DNA from: a virus
IMG/VR virus record: IMGVR_UViG_3300010885_036069
Location: 52,662-116,661 of that record
DNA length: 64,000 nt
Strand: one strand, 5' to 3'
The notes under the pieces were generated by a model that saw only the letters and a list, made by a program, of their open reading frames with translations, was not told the DNA's origin and did not search any database. This document shows, piece by piece, positions 40,055-49,415 of this stretch (position 1 is its first letter; each line of letters starts with the position of its first letter). The translations under genes were made by a program, and so were the position numbers.

Positions 40055-40411
40055 ATGAGCGAAATCACTGTTGTCAATAATCAAAATCATCCCCTCATGG
40101 TTTCCTCCGATGGCCTCATGGCCGTCCCGGGCGAACTAGTTGTTGTTGATTCCGAAGACAAAATTGTCAATTCGGTGATTAAAAATCAACTGGTTTCGGT
40201 ACTTTCGCCACAAAAGCCAGTTGAAGTGGCAGAATCTACACAAGAAACAATTTCAACTGAGGAAGAAATCTCACCCGAGGTCATTTCTGAGGATTCGGTT
40301 GCAGAACCGGAAGCCGAACCAGAAGTAACCGAAGAAGCCCCAGAGGCTGAGATTTCAACCCCAGCACGAACGACACGCAAGAAGACCTCGACGCAGGTGA
40401 AGGAGTCCTAA
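40055..40411 (+). CDS. Acidic, mostly disordered protein upstream of sheath
   Basis: 118 residues from ATG 40055. The first 50 residues form a small beta module (EITVVNNQNHPLMVSSDGLMAVPGELVVVD); the rest is a Glu/Pro/Ser/Thr-rich acidic tail (EEEISPEVISEDSVAEPEAE) ending in a basic RTTRKKTSTQ. The frame ends at the first base of the sheath ATG (TAATG). Small beta-plus-acidic-tail proteins at this position occur in actinophage myoviruses without assigned function. An assembly chaperone for sheath is possible. Confidence 0.62.
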   Translation: MSEITVVNNQNHPLMVSSDGLMAVPGELVVVDSEDKIVNSVIKNQLVSVLSPQKPVEVAESTQETISTEEEISPEVISEDSVAEPEAEPEVTEEAPEAEISTPARTTRKKTSTQVKES

Positions 40412-41910
40412 TGCCAGGTATCAACGTCACAACCGGCGTTCGCGTTGGCCCAGAAGGTGCCAATGTAACCCCAGGTTCAACGCTGTTCCTAGTTGGTACC
40501 GCTGAACGCGGACCCACCAATCGCGCACGCGCTGTTGTGAGTATGGGTCAGTTTGAAGCCATCTATGGTGGTTTTTCAAGCTCCTATACACTCCACGACA
40601 GTGTTCGCACTTTCTTTGAAGAAGGCGGCACGCGCTGCTACATCACGCGAGTACTTGCTGGTTCGCCCGCAGTAGCGACAATTGCTCTTCAAAGCAGCAC
40701 CCCCGCAACGGTAATTACAATTACGGCTGCTAACGCTGGAACTTGGGGTAATGAGCTTGAGGTTGAAACGACAACAGTGGATAGCGCACTTTCACTCGTT
40801 ATCAAATACCGTGGAAGCACCATCTTTACCGGTGGTCCTTACACTGCGGAAGTAATTGCCGATGGTTCCACAAAGTATCCTTCCGAATTTGCCACAGAAG
40901 CAATCAATGGAAGTGCAGCTCTTTCTGAACTTCTTACGGCAACTCTCACCACGGCCAACAAAGACGACGAAATCGTTGACGACACCTACGCTCTTACTTC
41001 AGGTGCTAATGGCTCTACCGTAGTAGCAGCCACTATTGCTACTGGTCTTGATCTCTTTGATTATGACTTCGGCTCCGGCGCTGTTGCCACTCCCGGCTTT
41101 TCTGGTGCAACGGTATGGAATGCAATGCGCGATCATGCCGTTGCTAACCGTCGAATTGCACTCCTCGCATCAGTCATTGGCGCCACCGTCAGTGACGCTG
41201 TTGATGATGTCACTGGGTATTGGGGCGACACCGAAGAGGGTCGCACTAATGCTTCATACTTGGCCTTCTACTGGCCATGGGTGAAGGTTCCTGACGGCTT
41301 TGGTGGCACTCGGGCGCAGTCCCCAGAGGCATTCGTTGCCGCTGCTCGCGCCCGTGCGCTCCGGGCAAATGGTGCATGGCGAGCCGGTGCGGGCAACATT
41401 TCAACCGCACGTTATGTCAAGGATCTCTATGTTCCGGTTGTTCGAGCCACCGCCGACACCCTTGATGCCGCACGAGGAAACGCTCTTCGGGTCATCGGTG
41501 GAGCCGTTCAGGTCTACGGCGCTCGCTCCGCTTCAATTGATGAGGGCAACTGGCGCTTCATCACCTACCGAGACACAATCAACTACATCGTTGATCGGGC
41601 TGAAGCGGCTCTTGAGCCACTCGTGTTCCGGCCAATTGACGGTCGTGGCAATCTCTTCGGTCAGGTAGAAGCAATCCTCACCGGCGTTGTAGATCCCATC
41701 CGTACTGCTGGTGGACTCTACGAGGGGTTTGATCCCAACACTGGAGCGCCGATTGACTCTGGTTACTCTGTTGAGGTTTCCTCAGCAAACAATCCAGTTG
41801 GCAATCTCGCAAATGGTGTAGTCACTGCAACTGTCGGCGTTCGGGTTTCACCTGTCGCTGAGCAGATCAATGTGACAATTTCCAAGTCCTCCCTCACCGC
41901 TACTGTCTGA
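40411..41910 (+). CDS. Tail sheath protein
   Basis: 499 residues from ATG 40411. The start MPGINVTTGVRVGPEGANV and GSTLFLVGTAERGP, then FEAIYGGFSSSYTLHDSVRTFFEEGGTRCYITRVLAG, are typical of contractile tail sheath domain I; the C-terminus (IDEGNWRFITYRDTINYIVDRAEAALEPLVFRP and the following strand) is the conserved core that meshes neighbouring subunits. An insert of about 250 residues in between forms the outer domain. It forms the contractile sheath and shows this phage is a myovirus. Confidence 0.92.
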   Translation: MPGINVTTGVRVGPEGANVTPGSTLFLVGTAERGPTNRARAVVSMGQFEAIYGGFSSSYTLHDSVRTFFEEGGTRCYITRVLAGSPAVATIALQSSTPATVITITAANAGTWGNELEVETTTVDSALSLVIKYRGSTIFTGGPYTAEVIADGSTKYPSEFATEAINGSAALSELLTATLTTANKDDEIVDDTYALTSGANGSTVVAATIATGLDLFDYDFGSGAVATPGFSGATVWNAMRDHAVANRRIALLASVIGATVSDAVDDVTGYWGDTEEGRTNASYLAFYWPWVKVPDGFGGTRAQSPEAFVAAARARALRANGAWRAGAGNISTARYVKDLYVPVVRATADTLDAARGNALRVIGGAVQVYGARSASIDEGNWRFITYRDTINYIVDRAEAALEPLVFRPIDGRGNLFGQVEAILTGVVDPIRTAGGLYEGFDPNTGAPIDSGYSVEVSSANNPVGNLANGVVTATVGVRVSPVAEQINVTISKSSLTATV

Positions 41911-41926
41911 TAAGGGGTAATACAAG

Positions 41927-42409
41927 ATGGCAAAGATTTCACAGCGGCAGATTGTTGCAGCGGTAAAACCGTCTACAGCACAAGCCAGTTCATCAATCGT
42001 GCCACCGGATTTCACCGCCAGCGCTCGTCAGTATTTCGCCCAGGTTTCTGGTGGCGAAGTACAGGCTTCCGTTGAAAAGGTGTATGACGGTGGATCAACC
42101 TTCCCTGAGGCTCTTCCGGCCCCAATTGAGGTTGGCGATATTACCGTAACGCGTCATTATGACCCAGAAATTGACGAATCTCTCATTTCTCGAGCTCGTA
42201 CAATCGTGGGCAAGGCACGCTACGACATTTCAATCTTCACTCTGGATGCTGATAATCAGATCCTTCGTGGGCGCTCACGGGTTTACCCAAATGCCCTCCT
42301 TGTGAACATTACTGAACCCGAGGGTGATTCCTCGTCAGGTGGGCCTGCAACGTTCTCGCTTACCTTCTCGTGCGAACAGGTCACTCGACCACCTTCATCT
42401 GCTGCCTGA
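41927..42409 (+). CDS. Tail tube protein
   Basis: 160 residues from ATG 41927, 16 bases after the sheath stop. Strand-rich, with DFTASARQYFAQVSGGEVQASVEKVYDGG, ITVTRHYDPEIDESLISRARTIVG and LTFSCEQVTRP, consistent with the gp19/XkdM-type tube fold, in which hexameric rings form the DNA conduit. Position directly after sheath and before the assembly chaperone supports the call strongly. Confidence 0.87.
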   Translation: MAKISQRQIVAAVKPSTAQASSSIVPPDFTASARQYFAQVSGGEVQASVEKVYDGGSTFPEALPAPIEVGDITVTRHYDPEIDESLISRARTIVGKARYDISIFTLDADNQILRGRSRVYPNALLVNITEPEGDSSSGGPATFSLTFSCEQVTRPPSSAA

Positions 42410-42418
42410 ACTATGGAT

Positions 42419-42450
42419 ACTGGGGGTACTCCTTGATGGATACCCCCAGT
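42419..42450 (+). terminator. Hairpin after tail tube gene
   Basis: ACTGGGGGTA (42419-42428) pairs perfectly with TACCCCCAGT (42441-42450) around a 12-base loop, nine bases after the tube stop. No T tract follows, so it is probably a partial terminator or a stabilising hairpin that raises sheath and tube message levels over downstream genes. Confidence 0.55.
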
Positions 42451-42501
42451 TCCACCTATGATCTATCTACCTAACCCCAACCTGATTGGATAGTAAATAA
42501 T

Positions 42502-43053
42502 ATGGCTGACCCCGTATATACCTTTGGTGCTGATGATGACATCACTCCAGAGGACATTGTTATTGGTGAAGTTGAAGACTCCAATGGCAGCGATGTAATT
42601 GGTTCTGTTTCCGAGCCAAATCTTCTAAACCAACTTCGCACCACACTCTCCAAAAAGGTAGAGCGTGCCGATGTTCTTATTGAAGTTCCAGAACGACCTG
42701 GAATGACAATCCGCTATTCCCCCAATGTGACTCAGCATCAGATCAAGGCATGGCGCCGTGCTTCTGGAGCAGAGCGTAAGGACGGCCTTGATGCTGTTCG
42801 CTTCTCGTGTCACGTTCTTGCCAATACCTGCACAGGCTTCTTCCTTAACGGACACGAGGTCACTGAGAATGGCGAGCCAGTCACATTTGGCGACGAACTC
42901 ATCATGTCAATGGTTGAGGCCATTCGAGTCTTTGATTGCGTCCGAGCGGTCTACGGTCTTGATCCGCACGTTGAGGGTGCGGCTCTTGCTGTGCTTGACG
43001 CCGCTGGCTTCAATGACGATGTTGAACAGGTGGACCCTACGAAGACGCAGTAG
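42502..43053 (+). CDS. Tail assembly chaperone (G-type)
   Basis: 183 residues from ATG 42502. A soluble, acidic-start protein (DDDITPEDIVIGEVED) with a helical core (IKAWRRASGAERKDGLDAVRFSCHVLANTC; ELIMSMVEAIRVFD), as in lambda gpG-type chaperones that bind the tape measure. It ends at TAG 43053, while an open -1 frame overlaps its last 28 bases and continues to 43232, the classical G/GT arrangement before a tape measure gene. Confidence 0.82.
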   Translation: MADPVYTFGADDDITPEDIVIGEVEDSNGSDVIGSVSEPNLLNQLRTTLSKKVERADVLIEVPERPGMTIRYSPNVTQHQIKAWRRASGAERKDGLDAVRFSCHVLANTCTGFFLNGHEVTENGEPVTFGDELIMSMVEAIRVFDCVRAVYGLDPHVEGAALAVLDAAGFNDDVEQVDPTKTQ

Positions 43054-43232
43054 ACGAATTAATTGAAAATCCATTAATTCAGACGGCAGCAAGACTCGGG
43101 GAACTGTTCGGAACAGACCCATTAGTGCTTCTTGACTGTGACATGACGACATGGATGATCAGAGTGGCTTGTGCTAGAGTCATCGCAGAAGATCGCGAAG
43201 AGCAAGCACGGAAAGCCAAACAAGGTAGATAA
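43026..43232 (+). CDS. Tail assembly chaperone extension (T), by -1 frameshift
   Basis: The -1 frame relative to the preceding gene is open from 43026 to a TAA at 43230-43232 and encodes about 68 residues (from the overlap, ...DELIENPLIQTAARLGELF...ARVIAEDREEQARKAKQGR), ending in a helix, with no usable start codon of its own. By analogy with the lambda G/GT pair, a fraction of ribosomes shift within 43026-43053 and make the fused form that recruits the tape measure. No canonical X-XXY-YYZ heptamer is visible; GAC CCT ACG or the CCT codon (CCC in the -1 frame) is a candidate. Confidence 0.75.
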   Translation, partial: TGGPYEDAVDELIENPLIQTAARLGELFGTDPLVLLDCDMTTWMIRVACARVIAEDREEQARKAKQGR

Positions 43233-43256
43233 TAAGTTTTAGGGAGGTGAGTTTGC

Positions 43257-46200
43257 GTGGCAACCGCTGATGTAGTCATCAAAATTGATGTTCGCGACGG
43301 TGAGGCGAAGCGCAAACTTACCGCCCTAGAAGCTCGACTAAATCGACTAAATAAGGCTGGAAACGGCGCTAGTGGTTCTTTTGGTGACCTTGGTGACGAA
43401 ATAGACCGAACCACAGGTTCAACAGATAAGTTCAATAAGGAACTTGATAAGAACGAACGTCATACTCGTAAGTCAAGCAGGGCCAATAAGGGAGCGCTTA
43501 AGGAATTGCGCTCCCTTAGCAATGCCTTTTCACCTTTAATCAAGTTTGCCAAATATGCTGGTGCCGAATTCGGCGTAATGGCTATTGCAATGGTCGGCCT
43601 GAAGGTCGCTCTCGTTGCTGGACAAGCCGTAGCAAAAGGCTGGCAATACCTACTGCAAGGAATGGGTGTTGCTGCCGGTGTTGCCATTGCCGGACTAGCA
43701 GGCGTATTGGGTGCCATTAGGCAGTTGAATAATGCAAAAATCGCGCCACTTGCAATTTCTGCTGGTGCTGGAGCAGCAGGATCCGGTGGAAAATCTTTCA
43801 CTGCTGAACTCAGTGGCTTAATGGGTAGCGGTCAGCTCGGTATGTTCAAGCAGCAGACGTTAACTGGGATGGCAAAATCTCAGTACAACTCTGGAAACCG
43901 AGTCACTGCTGATTACCGAGCTATGGCTCAGACTCTTGGAAACTTTGCCATTGGCGCTGATGATCCCGATAAGGCTCTTTCAGGACTAACTGATACTTTC
44001 GTCAAAGCCCAAAAAGAGGGAAAGTTCACGGAAGAAATGCTTAAGACGATTTCAGAATCGTCGCCGCAACTAGGTAAAGCACTTAAAGAAACCGGAATGA
44101 ACGCCGAGCAATTCTTTGGAGCCTTCTCCAGAGGTGAAATTGAATCATTGAAGCCATTCAAAAATGCGCTTGATGATGTAAATAAAACCCTAATAGGTCG
44201 TTTTAAGTCAAGTCTTCGAACTGCCCAAGAGAGCCTTACCGAACTAGGTGGAACTCTTATTGATCAACTATCAACCCCAATGGGCGAAGTTGACAAGGGT
44301 TTAAAAATCTTCTTAATGAAGGTGAGTCCAGCAATCCAGTCCGTGATGGGAAACATTTTCCCAGACAAGGCTGGATCCTCCATTACTCGTGTTTTTGATT
44401 ATTTAGCAACTTCAATTATTACAAATCTCCCAAAACTCCTTGAGTGGGGAAAATCACTTAAGGGAATTTTTGGAGGACTTGGTGGTGTGTTCGGATCAAT
44501 TGGTGGCTGGTTAGAAAAAGCAACCGGCGGATTCAATAATCTTTATGAGAATATGCTAAAGCCCATTGGCATTGAGGTTTGGAAGACCATTGAACACGCG
44601 ATCATGGCGTTTAGCGATGTCATGGAAAGTACTGGCGGATACGGCGAAAAGTTCAAAGAAACCATTGCAAATATTGGCGAAGGTCTTCGAGGATTTATTG
44701 ATGGTCTTGCTGCCGTAAAGCAAGCAATGGCCCCACTCGTCAGCATGTTCATGACGATGATTGGTCTTGTTGCAAAATTGGCAGGCGCTCTCGGACCTCT
44801 TAAACCCCTCTTAGCACTAATGGCTATGGGGGCATTGACTGGTCGCGGAAAAATGATGGGTCCGAATGGGAAGCCCATGAAGATGGGCATGGGCGCAGGG
44901 ATGCTTAACTTTGCAACTTTGGGAGGTCTGTCTCGCGCTCAACGTGGAGCAGCCCCAAAGACCGAAGAAGAACTATACAGACAGCAATTACGCGATCAAC
45001 GCCGAGCCAACTTCTCTAGACGGGCTGGGGAGGCAAGGTCAAATCTCTGGCGCGCTCCAAAGGCTGCTGCTCTCGGAGCGCGAAATGCCGCAAAGACGCA
45101 GATGACCATTGCAGCCGCAACTGGACAGCAGGTTGGTCCATATAGCGGTGTCGGCGCTCATGGCATCCCTTATAGCGCTAGACAAATTGAAGCAAAGTCA
45201 GGTGGTCCAGCATTTAGGGCTGGAACCAAGGCTTTCGGTCAAGGTGTAGTCAAAGAATTGAAAAAAATGGGTCCTGGTGCTGTCACCGGCCTCGCGACTG
45301 CGGGAATGCTTGCTGGTGGATTCATTCAAGGGTCAACATCAAAAACTAGTGGTGTAATGCAGGGACTCGGTGGAGCGATTGGCGGCGCCGGTATGGGGGC
45401 AACCATTGGTTCAATGATTGCCCCTGGCGTCGGAACCGCTGTTGGTGCTGGTCTGGGTGCTGTTGTTGGCGGTATTGGTGGAATTATGAGCGCTCGTGAT
45501 CAAGCAGGAAAAGAAAAAAAGGCAGCAAAAGAGCGACTCAGGGAAGGTGCATTTGCGGGGATTCCCGTTAATGATCAATATGCTCTTCGCTCTCGGGCAA
45601 TGCAATTGCGCTCCCAAGGTAAAGCATATAGACCTGGGGAGTTTAACGCTCAAACTAAAGAAATGAACTCCAAAATGGATGCTCTTATTTATGGAGTTGA
45701 CAATAAGGGCAAACAAAATCAATATCAAACTTCCACACGCGGGAAAGTTATTGAAGACATCCTTGATGCGGGTGGGGATAACACGTCTATTTCAACGGAC
45801 AAGGGAAGTTTAACTAAAATCATGGGGGGCGGACGAGGAGAGGGTTTTGATCGCGGATCCTGGAGTGATGAGGACAAACTTAAGCGCGTTAACCAACTAC
45901 TTGCCAATAGAGGCGAACTGCTTGATTCCGAAATTCAATTTCTTAACAGTTACAGTTCTCAACTTCAAACATCAATCAATATCAAGAAATCAGGCCTAGA
46001 AGATGAAAAGGCTTATCGGGGTCAGTTGGAGGCTTTTGCCCAAGAAATGGACACGATGGCCGCGCAGCAGGACACGAACTTTGGATTGATTTCTAGCGTT
46101 ATGGGAGTTACTGGTGATGCTGCCAGTGAACTTGCTTCAACTATGAAGTGGGATCTCGGCAAGAACCTGCTTACCGTTCAAGACTTGATTCAAGGGTTGG

Positions 46201-47510
46201 GCTACACCATGGTTGATATGAGTGATGCAACCAAAGTGGCCGCTAGAGGTGCAGACTTGATGGCCAATAGGGCTAAAGCCGCTGGTCGAATCTTGGCAGA
46301 CATTATGAAGCCGATTGAAGACAAAAGAGCAGCACGCGAGCAGAATCAAAAATTGAATGCCGCCGGTCAACAATTATTCAACTACACCGGTTCAGATACA
46401 GGACTTATGGATCAGTATGCTGAGGACTTTACTGAGGCCTCAATGACTACTCTTCTTCAGGCTTATACCAAGGGTGACTTTGGCACTGGAGTTGGCGCTT
46501 ACGACAAATTTGTTGAGGAAGTTCAGAAGTCGTACTACAACAGCCTAGGGGATGCAATCAAGGGCGGTGCTACAACTGGTGTGGTTTCAATGTTTGGTGC
46601 AGAAGCGAGTCGCGTTGTTCAAGGGCTTCAAAAAGGTCAGACCGGATTCTCCACGAGAATGCAGTACGACCCCGCGTTTGCTCTTGGGGTTGGAAGCAAA
46701 ACCGGTGCCGCGGCTGATAAATACAACACACTAAGAGGGCAAGGGGTCAGCGAAGAGGACGCCTTAACTCAAGCAACAAACGGTCTTAAAACGGAAATTA
46801 GTGTTCTTTCTGGCGGAAGACTTGATGTTAATACTAAAGAAATGGGCGACACTCTTTCAACTTTGATTCAGGGGCAACTGAGTGGAACTGAGCAAGCATT
46901 CCTCAATGCCCTAAACAAAGCAAAAGTGCAGTTCCAAGGAAAGATTGACCTGAATCTTAAAGATGGCAAAGGCCAAGTCTTGGATAGTTCAACTTTCAAT
47001 GTGACAACTTCTGGAAGTAGCGGACCAACTCTAACTGCTGCTGAAAGACAAGCCGCAGCAGAGGCCGGAGTCACACTTCCTGGTGATACCTCCACAAGTC
47101 GCATGGCCCGAACAATGGGCAAGCACATGGCTTTTAATGGCAAAATTGCTGGAAATCGAACCGTTACCTCAGGACTCCGAAATTGGAACCTTGGCTCTGG
47201 AATGTCGGATCATAAGTTCGGCAACGCTTATGACCTAACAGGCGACAACCTCGGTCAGTATGCATCTCTCGTAAATGGATCAGGTGGATTTGCCGAGTTC
47301 CATGGCGCTGCTGGCGGCCGACATCTTCATGTCGTTCCCCCTTCTGGGGATACCTCTTCCCCCGCTATGGTTAGTGGTGATGGTGGTGGATCAACCACAA
47401 ATAACTACAACATTTCTGTACAGGGTGGGACTGCAAGTGCTGACGAAGTGGCACGAAAAGTTGTCACAATTATTCAGGAAACTCAGCGCTCTAATCGGGA
47501 GCGTGCCTGA
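43257..47510 (+). CDS. Tape measure protein with C-terminal M15-like peptidase domain
   Basis: 1417 residues from GTG 43257, with AGGGAGGTGA at 43240-43250. A helical N-terminus (LTALEARLNRLNKAGN), hydrophobic Ala/Gly-rich segments (about 105-160 and 700-745), and long helical parts are typical of tape measure proteins, which set tail length (about 0.15 nm per residue would suggest a tail near 210 nm). Near the C-terminus VTSGLRNWN...GMSDHKFGNAYDL (His1319, Asp1326) and GRHLHVV (His1356, His1358) are the zinc-ligand pattern of LAS/M15-type peptidases that cut peptidoglycan peptides, so the protein probably also helps cross the cell wall. Ends with a short helix; the next gene's ATG overlaps its TGA. 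Confidence 0.9.
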   Translation: MATADVVIKIDVRDGEAKRKLTALEARLNRLNKAGNGASGSFGDLGDEIDRTTGSTDKFNKELDKNERHTRKSSRANKGALKELRSLSNAFSPLIKFAKYAGAEFGVMAIAMVGLKVALVAGQAVAKGWQYLLQGMGVAAGVAIAGLAGVLGAIRQLNNAKIAPLAISAGAGAAGSGGKSFTAELSGLMGSGQLGMFKQQTLTGMAKSQYNSGNRVTADYRAMAQTLGNFAIGADDPDKALSGLTDTFVKAQKEGKFTEEMLKTISESSPQLGKALKETGMNAEQFFGAFSRGEIESLKPFKNALDDVNKTLIGRFKSSLRTAQESLTELGGTLIDQLSTPMGEVDKGLKIFLMKVSPAIQSVMGNIFPDKAGSSITRVFDYLATSIITNLPKLLEWGKSLKGIFGGLGGVFGSIGGWLEKATGGFNNLYENMLKPIGIEVWKTIEHAIMAFSDVMESTGGYGEKFKETIANIGEGLRGFIDGLAAVKQAMAPLVSMFMTMIGLVAKLAGALGPLKPLLALMAMGALTGRGKMMGPNGKPMKMGMGAGMLNFATLGGLSRAQRGAAPKTEEELYRQQLRDQRRANFSRRAGEARSNLWRAPKAAALGARNAAKTQMTIAAATGQQVGPYSGVGAHGIPYSARQIEAKSGGPAFRAGTKAFGQGVVKELKKMGPGAVTGLATAGMLAGGFIQGSTSKTSGVMQGLGGAIGGAGMGATIGSMIAPGVGTAVGAGLGAVVGGIGGIMSARDQAGKEKKAAKERLREGAFAGIPVNDQYALRSRAMQLRSQGKAYRPGEFNAQTKEMNSKMDALIYGVDNKGKQNQYQTSTRGKVIEDILDAGGDNTSISTDKGSLTKIMGGGRGEGFDRGSWSDEDKLKRVNQLLANRGELLDSEIQFLNSYSSQLQTSINIKKSGLEDEKAYRGQLEAFAQEMDTMAAQQDTNFGLISSVMGVTGDAASELASTMKWDLGKNLLTVQDLIQGLGYTMVDMSDATKVAARGADLMANRAKAAGRILADIMKPIEDKRAAREQNQKLNAAGQQLFNYTGSDTGLMDQYAEDFTEASMTTLLQAYTKGDFGTGVGAYDKFVEEVQKSYYNSLGDAIKGGATTGVVSMFGAEASRVVQGLQKGQTGFSTRMQYDPAFALGVGSKTGAAADKYNTLRGQGVSEEDALTQATNGLKTEISVLSGGRLDVNTKEMGDTLSTLIQGQLSGTEQAFLNALNKAKVQFQGKIDLNLKDGKGQVLDSSTFNVTTSGSSGPTLTAAERQAAAEAGVTLPGDTSTSRMARTMGKHMAFNGKIAGNRTVTSGLRNWNLGSGMSDHKFGNAYDLTGDNLGQYASLVNGSGGFAEFHGAAGGRHLHVVPPSGDTSSPAMVSGDGGGSTTNNYNISVQGGTASADEVARKVVTIIQETQRSNRERA

Positions 47511-48163
47511 TGCCTACCGTAATCATTTCAAGTGGTTCTACTGAGTGGGAATCTGCATTTAGCGGAACTTTAAGAAAAGCAGAAACCCCTGGGAAGGTTT
47601 CTCTTAGGGCTACTGCTCCGATTCAGTTCCCCAATGGAAATCCATTTGTCCCATCTTTTACATTTCCATTTGCTCCAAATTCAATAAGCATTAAAGATAT
47701 GTCAGATTCTTATGAGCAATTATCCCGACCTGGCCGAGAACCACTTCTTTATCGATCAGAACAAAGATTGCTGTCAATTGATTTAAATTTAGTGCTGACT
47801 GCCGACACATCAAAAGGATACAACTCAGCGGAATGGAATATTAATTGGCTGCGCCTTCTTGCTCGGTCTGACAAGGATATTGCCGTTATTGGCTTGGGTG
47901 AAGTCGTTACTGGAAAACTTTTCAGGATTGTAGATGTTTCAGTCAGCTCTCAAAGGTTGAATATAAAGCAAGAAATCACAATTGCCGAAGTTGGACTTTC
48001 ATTAACGGAAGTTCATTTTGATCAACGCCAAAAAATCCCTGGTTTGATTGTTATTAAGGACATTCCACCCGAAGCAACGGAGGCTGGAAGAACCGCTGCT
48101 GCACCAACAACAACTGGTGATGTCTGGGGCGATCATGTCAGTAAGAACTGGCCCGTGAAGTAG
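47510..48163 (+). CDS. Baseplate/tail protein near hub
   Basis: 217 residues; ATG overlaps the tape measure stop. Strand-rich. FTFPFAPNSISIKDMSDSYEQLSRPGREPLLYRSEQRLLSIDLNLVL is the kind of strand pattern seen in the small tail proteins next to the tape measure of contractile phages (gp53/XkdP-like). No LysM motif can be confirmed. The last 30 residues are Thr/Ala-rich and then WGDHVSKNWPVK. Its position between tape measure and hub is the main evidence. Confidence 0.6.
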   Translation: MPTVIISSGSTEWESAFSGTLRKAETPGKVSLRATAPIQFPNGNPFVPSFTFPFAPNSISIKDMSDSYEQLSRPGREPLLYRSEQRLLSIDLNLVLTADTSKGYNSAEWNINWLRLLARSDKDIAVIGLGEVVTGKLFRIVDVSVSSQRLNIKQEITIAEVGLSLTEVHFDQRQKIPGLIVIKDIPPEATEAGRTAAAPTTTGDVWGDHVSKNWPVK

Positions 48164-48165
48164 AC

Positions 48166-49407
48166 ATGATTTCTCCAGTCGTTGTTTTAAATAATGTTTC
48201 AGATCCAAATAGCACTTTCCCTGTAGTGTTTACTGACATTGCTCCTCAAATCACAAGCATGTCAGTAAGCCTGACTATGGATTCCGTAAGCCAGATCAGC
48301 ATTACCGTTAGTGATCCAGATCTTTACTATCTTAAGTCTAATGTTTTCCAAATTCGTGGTTGGATTGTTTGGGAAAACATGAGGTTTGAAATTGCCGTTA
48401 TTGAGACCAGTCAAGCAAGCGGCAAGGAGCAGGTCAAACTTGATTGTCGTTCTGGTCCATGCCAAGAATTGAAACGAGATAAAGGCAAGAATCTTTTTAC
48501 TGGCGGAAACGCAACAACATATGCGGCGACGAAAGCTCGAGAAAAAGAACTGAAGTTCTTTGGCGAGAACACGCCACCTAAAGAGAATATCGCGCAGTCA
48601 TCCTCATCTGAGTCTGATGAGTCGGTGTGGCAAGTGCTGACAAATCTCGCAAGTGCGAATCAGTATGTCTTATTTGAAACGGATGGACGGCTGTTTTTTA
48701 CATCCCAGCAATTCCTATTGGGAAAATTTGCCGTGACTGGAAGGGGAGCAAACCCAGGTTTCCTATACACACCAATTCGCTACTTCACCGAGCAGGAGAA
48801 TGCCGTAAAGTTCAATCCCATTCCGTTGCCGCTCGGACGACCGACTCTTCAGTTTGGTGACGGCGCAGACGGTGCTGGAATTAAATGGTATGTGATGTAT
48901 GCTCAACGCGTTCTACGCGAGCGGGCTGGACAGGATGTTGCGGTTGATGGTGTTTTTGGATTTTCTACAGCAATTGCAGTGGGAAATCTTCAGGCTTTTG
49001 TCGGCCTGCCAGTAAACGGTGGCTACATTGACTTTGCCACATGGGCATGGATTGACTTTCTTGCCAATCAAGAATTTGCTAATGCGGGTGCATACAGCAT
49101 GCGAGCGCTTCAATGCCCCACTGCTCGGAAATCTGATGATGATTACAATGCTGCTGAGGTGAATTTTCAACTTCCATGGGACGAGGGTCGATTACTCCGT
49201 CCTGGTATGACTATTCGCTTGGAAGATATGCCAACTATGTTCCAAGTTAATTATCTTGTAAGTGAAGTTTCTTGGGAAGAGGGAACCTTTGAAAGCGTTT
49301 CTGTTAGTGCAAGAACTCCTCAAGAACCAAGCGATGAGGCAAAGAAGCAGGATCTAAATAGTCGAGTCAGTTTCACTGGTGGCGGCTTTACTAATGTGGC
49401 TGCATAG
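48166..49407 (+). CDS. Baseplate hub protein (gp27/XkdQ-like) with PG-binding insert
   Basis: 413 residues. The first about 230 residues show the two-barrel gpD/gp27/XkdQ plan (SMSVSLTMDSVSQISITVSDPDLYYL; FEIAVIETSQASGKEQVKLDCRSG) followed by a region with tail-hub strands. An insertion at about 255-305 (RAGQDVAVDGVFGFSTAIAV...FVGLPVNG...IDFATWAWID) matches the peptidoglycan-binding domain type 1 (D-G-x-F-G-x-x-T...V-x-x-F...L-x-V-x-G...W). The remainder returns to the hub fold with RPGMTIRLEDMPTMFQVNYLV. This trimeric-hexameric hub closes the tube end and carries the spike; the insert should grip the cell wall. Confidence 0.82.
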   Translation: MISPVVVLNNVSDPNSTFPVVFTDIAPQITSMSVSLTMDSVSQISITVSDPDLYYLKSNVFQIRGWIVWENMRFEIAVIETSQASGKEQVKLDCRSGPCQELKRDKGKNLFTGGNATTYAATKAREKELKFFGENTPPKENIAQSSSSESDESVWQVLTNLASANQYVLFETDGRLFFTSQQFLLGKFAVTGRGANPGFLYTPIRYFTEQENAVKFNPIPLPLGRPTLQFGDGADGAGIKWYVMYAQRVLRERAGQDVAVDGVFGFSTAIAVGNLQAFVGLPVNGGYIDFATWAWIDFLANQEFANAGAYSMRALQCPTARKSDDDYNAAEVNFQLPWDEGRLLRPGMTIRLEDMPTMFQVNYLVSEVSWEEGTFESVSVSARTPQEPSDEAKKQDLNSRVSFTGGGFTNVAA

Positions 49408-49415
49408 GTACCGAC

